Origin: Zancudomyces culisetae
Taxonomy: Eukaryota > Kickxellomycota > Harpellomycetes > Harpellales > Legeriomycetaceae
Reading direction: 5' to 3'
Assembly (NCBI GenBank): GCA_001969505.1
Contig: LSSK01001271.1
Location: forward strand, 1-15,104
DNA length: 15,104 nt
Position 1 is the first letter of the stretch; each line of letters opens with the position of its first letter. The notes under the pieces were generated by a model. The model ran no database searches. It was not told where the DNA came from and worked only from the letters and a program-made list of their open reading frames with translations. This document shows, piece by piece, positions 11,060 to 15,104 of this stretch. The position numbers were made by a program, and so were the translations under genes.

Positions 11060-11312
11060 GTATTCAAAGTGGTCTAGCTAGTGTAATAAATTATTTTAAT
11101 AAACAATATCTTGTATCCAATATTGGAGATAAGGAAATAAAGTGCATTCAAAACACGATTTGGTGTTTTATACATAAACAAAGCTATGTCCATTGCTTTG
11201 TATATAGAAACGTACGACTATTTGTTTTAGGCAACCCAGCAAATAAAAGAGCTGGAACTCTACAATCATGATAGTTTATTTTGCTTTTTCTTGTATTTTT
11301 TTTACTCATTAA

Positions 11313-11340
11313 ATTAATTGTATATTTTTTTACAATTAAT
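11313..11340. repeat. perfect inverted repeat (10-bp arms, 8-base loop)
   Basis: The arms ATTAATTGTA (11313-11322) and TACAATTAAT (11331-11340) are exact reverse complements around the loop TATTTTTT. The stem is almost all A-T, so the folded form would be weak. It lies about 365 bases upstream of the ABCG ATG. Confidence 0.7.
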
Positions 11341-11843
11341 GTATTTTTGATAAGCTCCAGAAAAATCAATTTATTAATTATATTTAGATTAACAATATTA
11401 ACTTTGGTAAGAACACAAGTGTTTTTACAGAAAATAATTTCCACCAATTACCAGTAAAACATGTTTACGGAATTGGCCAAGCAATGTGCTGAGTTAATGT
11501 CATTTGGGGGCACGGCTATCGTTCGGAGCAGAATAGTTGTAAAATCGATTTGCCAGTCTGGTATAAAATTCCATTTACCTATCTATTTGCATGGCAGATC
11601 CTGGTGTTTAAATTCTGAAGTCTGGTTTTTTTTTACTCTATTGTATGGGTGAACCATGTAAACACAAATGTCTTTAGCTTGGTTAACAAATTTATACATT
11701 TCTATTGAATCAAGTGGTGTGTCAGCGAACTAATTGATAACCAGCCTTCTACAAATAGGTAGATTTAGTTCAAAGTCTACACCATAAGTATAAAGCGAAC
11801 AGTCATGTGTAATACTGGACCAATGGTTATTGCTCAGTAGAAC

Positions 11844-11857
11844 GTTGCATGTGCAAC
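11844..11857. repeat. short palindrome GTTGCA-TG-TGCAAC
   Basis: Two 6-base arms around a 2-base centre. This size and symmetry would suit a binding site for a dimeric transcription factor, but a single copy in 1.5 kb is weak evidence and no known site is matched. Confidence 0.3.
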
Positions 11858-12365
11858 TATACACACACCATTTTGATTGTTGCATTTATATGTAATTTTG
11901 AGTTTAAAGTCCGAATAGTAATTATAGGCATATCGCGCTCTTACTATTATTATTACTATTAATATCTCACTAAATAAAAAGCAGATGCACTATCCAAGTA
12001 CATCCTCGTCAACAAAACCGCAAAAAATATGGCGAAAACCAGTTATCTACTAGTACTTTAGATGGCCCAACATTCTAAATCCATGCAAAAATTGGTTTGG
12101 CTCAATCAGAACCCACCAATCATTTTTATTTTCCTACAGGATGTAGACTTGGCCTAAATCAAAAAATGAACAATGAGTCATATTAAAACCAGCTGGTGTT
12201 CCAGTAAAATAAGCAAATAAGAACCAAGAATTAGCCGGGAAAGTTGAAAAGCGATTATCATAGGGATTTTGTTTGCTGCTTCACCTACGCTAATCAGATT
12301 GCTTTAGCATAGTTCCATTAAACCTAATGATACAGCCAAAGCAAATCACAACAATTTTTTACCAA

Positions 12366-12371
12366 TTTATT
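12366..12371 (-). terminator. polyadenylation signal of the aminotransferase gene
   Basis: TTTATT on the plus strand reads AATAAA on the minus strand, about 55 bases beyond the stop codon at 12427-12429. Spacing and context suit a fungal 3' end. Confidence 0.5.
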
Positions 12372-12426
12372 TATATGGATAGAAAAAAACAAAAAGAAAA
12401 GAAGGATTGGGTGCTGCAAGGCCAAA

Positions 12427-13949
12427 CTACTTTGATATGAATTCCAACAGCCTGTCAAGTCCCGTCTTCAATGTGTCCCAGGGGATAGCAAATATTAATC
12501 TAAACCATCCTGGCTCGTCTGATTTAAACGATTGGCCCGATGTAATATATATTTTGCCTTTATCTATGGTGTCTGCCCACATTCTAAACTCGTCATCAAA
12601 CGTCAATTGATCAGTGGATGTGATCTGTGCTTGGCCTGGTAGGAGGTTCTTATTTCTCCACTCCATTAAATACTTGCGCAGATCGACCCAGACGAATACA
12701 CCAGCATAAGCAGGTACATATGGTATCTCATGTTGCTTCAGGTATCCTGTGATCTTGTTGTAGTTCTCTTTTAATCTCAGTTTATTCGTGCTAATAAATT
12801 TGTCAATAGAGTCAGTATCGGATAAAAAGCTCGTGACTAACGAGTCGGCAATGCTAGACATGTAGTACGTCTCGCTGAGAGCTTTGGCAGCTGAAACTAG
12901 ATTTTTATTAAACGGCGACACGATCCACCCCATTCGCAACCCGTTCATACAGAAATCTTTGCTCAGCCCGTGAAGAACAACAACCAAAGATGGGTCTATG
13001 ATTTCGTTCAAATTTTCAAAGGATAATACCGATTTGAATGGATGAACTACGTCAGCACTAGCGCTTTCACTCTCAGCTACATCCTCTGGTGTTCTATAAA
13101 CTGACAGCGCATATATTTCATCCATGATAACATAGATGTTGTGGCGGTTTGCAAACCTCAGCAAAGCCTCGATGACCTTCGCAGGGTAGCATCTCCCAAG
13201 CGGATTGTGTGGATTGCATACAATCATCATTTTAGGTGCAATCCCATCATTACCCTTTAACTCTGCTACTTTTGCTTCAAAATACTTGACTTGGTCCTCA
13301 CTCTCCAGTTCATCAACAGGTACATGAACGGAATGTGCCTGAGCACGGGGCTTCAGATATAGATCAGTCTCAAACTGCGAATAGTAAGGCGCAGGGATAA
13401 GCACTGCATCACCAGGGTCGCATATAGTAGCTGCTAACAGATCAAGAGCAGCTGTACAGCCGTTGGTTACAACTATATCATCCGGAACAATGTCATGGCG
13501 AGGCGCAAAATACTTGTTAAACAAGCCAGAAACAGCTTCTCTCAGGGGGACTGAACCATGTGCCACACCATAGTCGAGATCCTATTGGTTATAAAAACAT
13601 GTTAATGTCACTATATCCTTCTTTTTCACTTGAAATTTAAAGCCAAAGAGCATAATACTTTCTAAACAAATAAGAAAAGGGAAATAGACGGAGGGTATAC
13701 GAGAGAATATAAGGAGTAATATGAGGGAGAATACGTTACATGTTTTTCAATTTTGACTAGCTTGTTTAACGTTTCTAGAATTTCCTCGTCATTCAATTTA
13801 TTTACGGCCATTCCTAGGTTTAAGATCCCATCTTTGTTTTTTACTTCATCGTAAGGATTAGCAGTCACTTTGAGAATTTCATCTAGCGCTGGGTAAGATG
13901 CGGATATATTCTCTTTTGCTATTTTGGAAAGATGGTTTTCGCCGAACAT
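12427..13949 (-). CDS. ACC-synthase-like class I aminotransferase (two exons)
   Basis: PLP-dependent fold-type I enzyme of the 1-aminocyclopropane-1-carboxylate synthase-like group, probably cytosolic. Predicted exons on the minus strand: 13949-13740 (70 codons) and 13581-12427 (384 residues plus stop), giving 454 aa. The second exon has no ATG of its own at its head; splicing at phase 0 joins KIEKH to DLDYGVAHG. The ATG at 13949 has A at -3 and opens a typical N-terminus, with ANPYDEV and GILNLGMAVNKL. Y74 with HGSVPLRE lies at the cofactor pocket. Next come VTNGCTAALDLL, CNPHNPLG (about 192-199), DEIY with D224 and Y227, and LSKDFCMNGLRMGW with the PLP-binding K278 and R286. YAGVFVWVDLR follows, then WFRLIF with the substrate-carboxylate R431. 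All key residues are present. True ACC synthase activity cannot be assumed: animal members of this group have other activities, and a general aminotransferase or lyase is possible. It is tandem with the ABCG gene. Confidence 0.92.
13582..13739 (-). other. intron of the aminotransferase gene
   Basis: On the minus strand the donor is GTAACG starting at 13739 and the acceptor AACCAATAG ends at 13582, 158 bases, phase 0. A TTAAC sequence about 20 bases before the acceptor could be the branch site. Removing it fuses the N-terminal NLGMAVNKL block to the conserved YGVAHGSVPLRE block, as the family requires. Confidence 0.88.
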
Positions 13950-14856
13950 TTTGAGATTACTGTGACAGATTCCGTGAATAAAAAAATATAGGATACTTTA
14001 TAACTACAAGTCCAGACTATGGCAAAGTATATATACGGTGTAGTGTTTTCGGAAAAGCTTTTGGGTGACAGAAACTGCGGATCTTGAGTTTTAACACTTA
14101 AATAGGTCCGCCCATATTTACATCAACGAGATTTGACCCAATTTATTTGAATGTGATTCAAAGTGTTACAGAAATACATGACAATTCAATAATCGCAGAA
14201 ATGCAAAAAAAAAAAGACTTATTCCTAATAATTGTCTTTTTAGCAAAAGCGTTGGGTTATATCAAGCTCTTGCGACATAAATCTGTAGTGTATGGTTTAT
14301 ACCGCATATTAGAATATAGGATAAACTACTTTTAGTTCCATTATACTCTCTGGAAACGCAGTAGGAGTATCTAGATCCGGTAAAAATCAATGAATCTAAC
14401 AAGGCTAAACCCAAACATATTCGGACTTGATTTTGAAGTTAAACGCTATGCATACTGCTACCAAAAAGGCTCACGCAATAAACTCGCTTTAGATGCCTAC
14501 TTTACAAGCGTTGTGTCAAATAATCGGAATTTATTAAACTGTCTATATGGCTCTATTTCTATAAAATACGATTTATTGTAAAAATAGACACTAACTTAGC
14601 TATCGATCTATCGATAATATATAAAACTTAGTTTAAATTAAAACTGCGTTTTCTCGAAACGCATTTACTGGTTAAATATAGTGAAACTTATTTATGTTAA
14701 TTATAAAGCTAAGGTAAGTAAATGTGTCATCTAAGTCAACATTACTACAATTGTGTAGATGTTATTTTGGTTACATAACGTATTGCACAATCTTACGTTC
14801 CTTGAGCAAACTCATTACACAACACAAGTACAATGCATGTAGCTAGTATATTTTAG
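13950..14856. other. AT-rich spacer upstream of the aminotransferase gene
   Basis: About 0.9 kb. The left part should carry the promoter of the aminotransferase gene, and the right end the 3' region of the partial gene at the window edge. A 63-codon plus-strand frame at 14390-14581 begins with ATG, but its product is unrecognised and there is no sign of constraint. Two adjacent TATCGAT copies lie at 14601-14615. No RNA gene or mobile element is evident. Confidence 0.55.
14027..14036 (-). promoter_or_regulatory. possible TATA element of the aminotransferase gene
   Basis: GTATATATAC is a 10-base palindrome about 78-87 bases before the ATG at 13949, a usual position for a TATA box. Confidence 0.35.
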
Positions 14857-15104
14857 TCAAAATAACGCCTTTGTAATCAAGTCCAGATTTACAGCATACC
14901 CAGTCAAATTAAAAGTTTCAAGAAAGGCGTGAACACAAACATGGATACCACCTGGACTGTTAGCCCAATGGTCTAAATTGCTGCAAAAATCATAAACAAG
15001 AATAGCACAATGGCCATCTAAACATCCAAGCAGATGCAACACTTGCAACGTCGTGCTGGAACTTGACCAAAGATTATACTCCAGTGATATTGTTGGCTTT
15101 GCGT
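14857..15104 (-). CDS. possible 3' end of an unidentified gene, cut by the window edge
   Basis: The minus-strand frame is open from the right edge (first full codon at 15102) to the stop at 14857-14859, about 81 codons in AT-rich DNA where stops are frequent. The encoded segment is rich in Leu, His and Cys. It includes LQVLHLLGCLDGHCAILVYD, then SPGGIHVCVHAFLE and a hydrophobic tail ending LITKALF. The only possible start inside it is a TTG, so any true start would lie beyond the window or across an intron. I do not recognise the family. It may be a last exon or a degraded copy of a transposon or gene. The orientation matches the aminotransferase and ABCG genes. Confidence 0.4.
   Translation of the reverse strand, partial: AKPTISLEYNLWSSSSTTLQVLHLLGCLDGHCAILVYDFCSNLDHWANSPGGIHVCVHAFLETFNLTGYAVNLDLITKALF

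Larger units (their letters stand above)
10950..12426. other. long AT-rich spacer between the ABCG and aminotransferase genes
   Basis: About 1.48 kb without a convincing gene. It should hold the promoter of the ABCG gene (right of 10950) and the 3' end of the aminotransferase gene (left of 12427). It contains a perfect 10-bp-arm hairpin at 11313-11340, a short palindrome at 11844-11857 and a TTA-rich run at about 11940-11961. A 63-codon plus-strand frame at 11461-11652 starts with ATG, but its product resembles nothing I know and it is probably chance. I see no tRNA, 5S rRNA or transposon ends. Confidence 0.6.

Noticed and set aside
11184-11447. 87-codon minus-strand frame in the long spacer
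   Set aside because: It begins with TTG, is rich in Lys/Asn/Ile as expected from AT-rich DNA, and covers the hairpin; no family resemblance.
11461-11652. 63-codon plus-strand frame with an ATG
   Set aside because: Short, unrecognised product with no splice or context support; probably chance.
11765-11782. AGTTCAAAGTC resembling a tRNA B box
   Set aside because: No matching A box, acceptor stem or cloverleaf could be found upstream, and the T-stem pairing is imperfect.
14147-14335. 62-codon plus-strand frame
   Set aside because: Starts with TTG, contains a run of ten A bases and encodes nothing recognisable.
14390-14581. 63-codon plus-strand frame with an ATG
   Set aside because: Composition is plausible, but there is no recognisable domain, neighbour support or splice context.

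Overview
The window reads as nuclear DNA of a fungus. Genes are separated by AT-rich spacers. Short introns (about 86-158 bp) use GTAAGT-like donors, TAG acceptors and, in one case, a clear CTAAC branch site. The best-conserved protein, the catalytic subunit of DNA polymerase epsilon, keeps the motif spacing of the yeast enzyme almost residue for residue. I cannot place the organism more finely with confidence. The moderately low GC, the Asn/Ser/Gly-rich insertions and the intron density would suit a non-yeast fungus, possibly an early-diverging lineage, but that is inference.

Layout. 1-496: spacer and promoter region. 497-8781 (+): POL2/POLE, the leading-strand replicase. It has five exons, with four introns crowded into the first 1.2 kb and one exon of about 7.1 kb. 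I predict 2617 residues, longer than the roughly 2200-2290 usual for the family. 8782-8933: short convergent spacer. 8934-10949 (-): intronless ABCG (White-type) half transporter of 671 residues. 10950-12426: about 1.5 kb of AT-rich non-coding DNA with a perfect hairpin and a second short palindrome. 12427-13949 (-): a two-exon class I PLP-dependent aminotransferase of the ACC-synthase-like group, 454 residues. 13950-14856: AT-rich spacer. 14857-15104 (-): an open frame running off the right edge, probably the end of another gene that I do not recognise.

The genes do not form a pathway. A housekeeping replication gene lies tail-to-tail with a membrane exporter, followed by a metabolic enzyme in the same orientation as the exporter. 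This is ordinary eukaryotic gene order, and I see no mobile element, tRNA, rRNA or cluster. The most unusual content is inside POL2: an enlarged loop within the C-terminal CysA zinc-binding module, a CysB module ending C-x2-C instead of the usual C-x-C, several low-complexity insertions in the inactive C-terminal half, and two in-frame TAG acceptors at the last intron. I did not find a convincing new biological system here.
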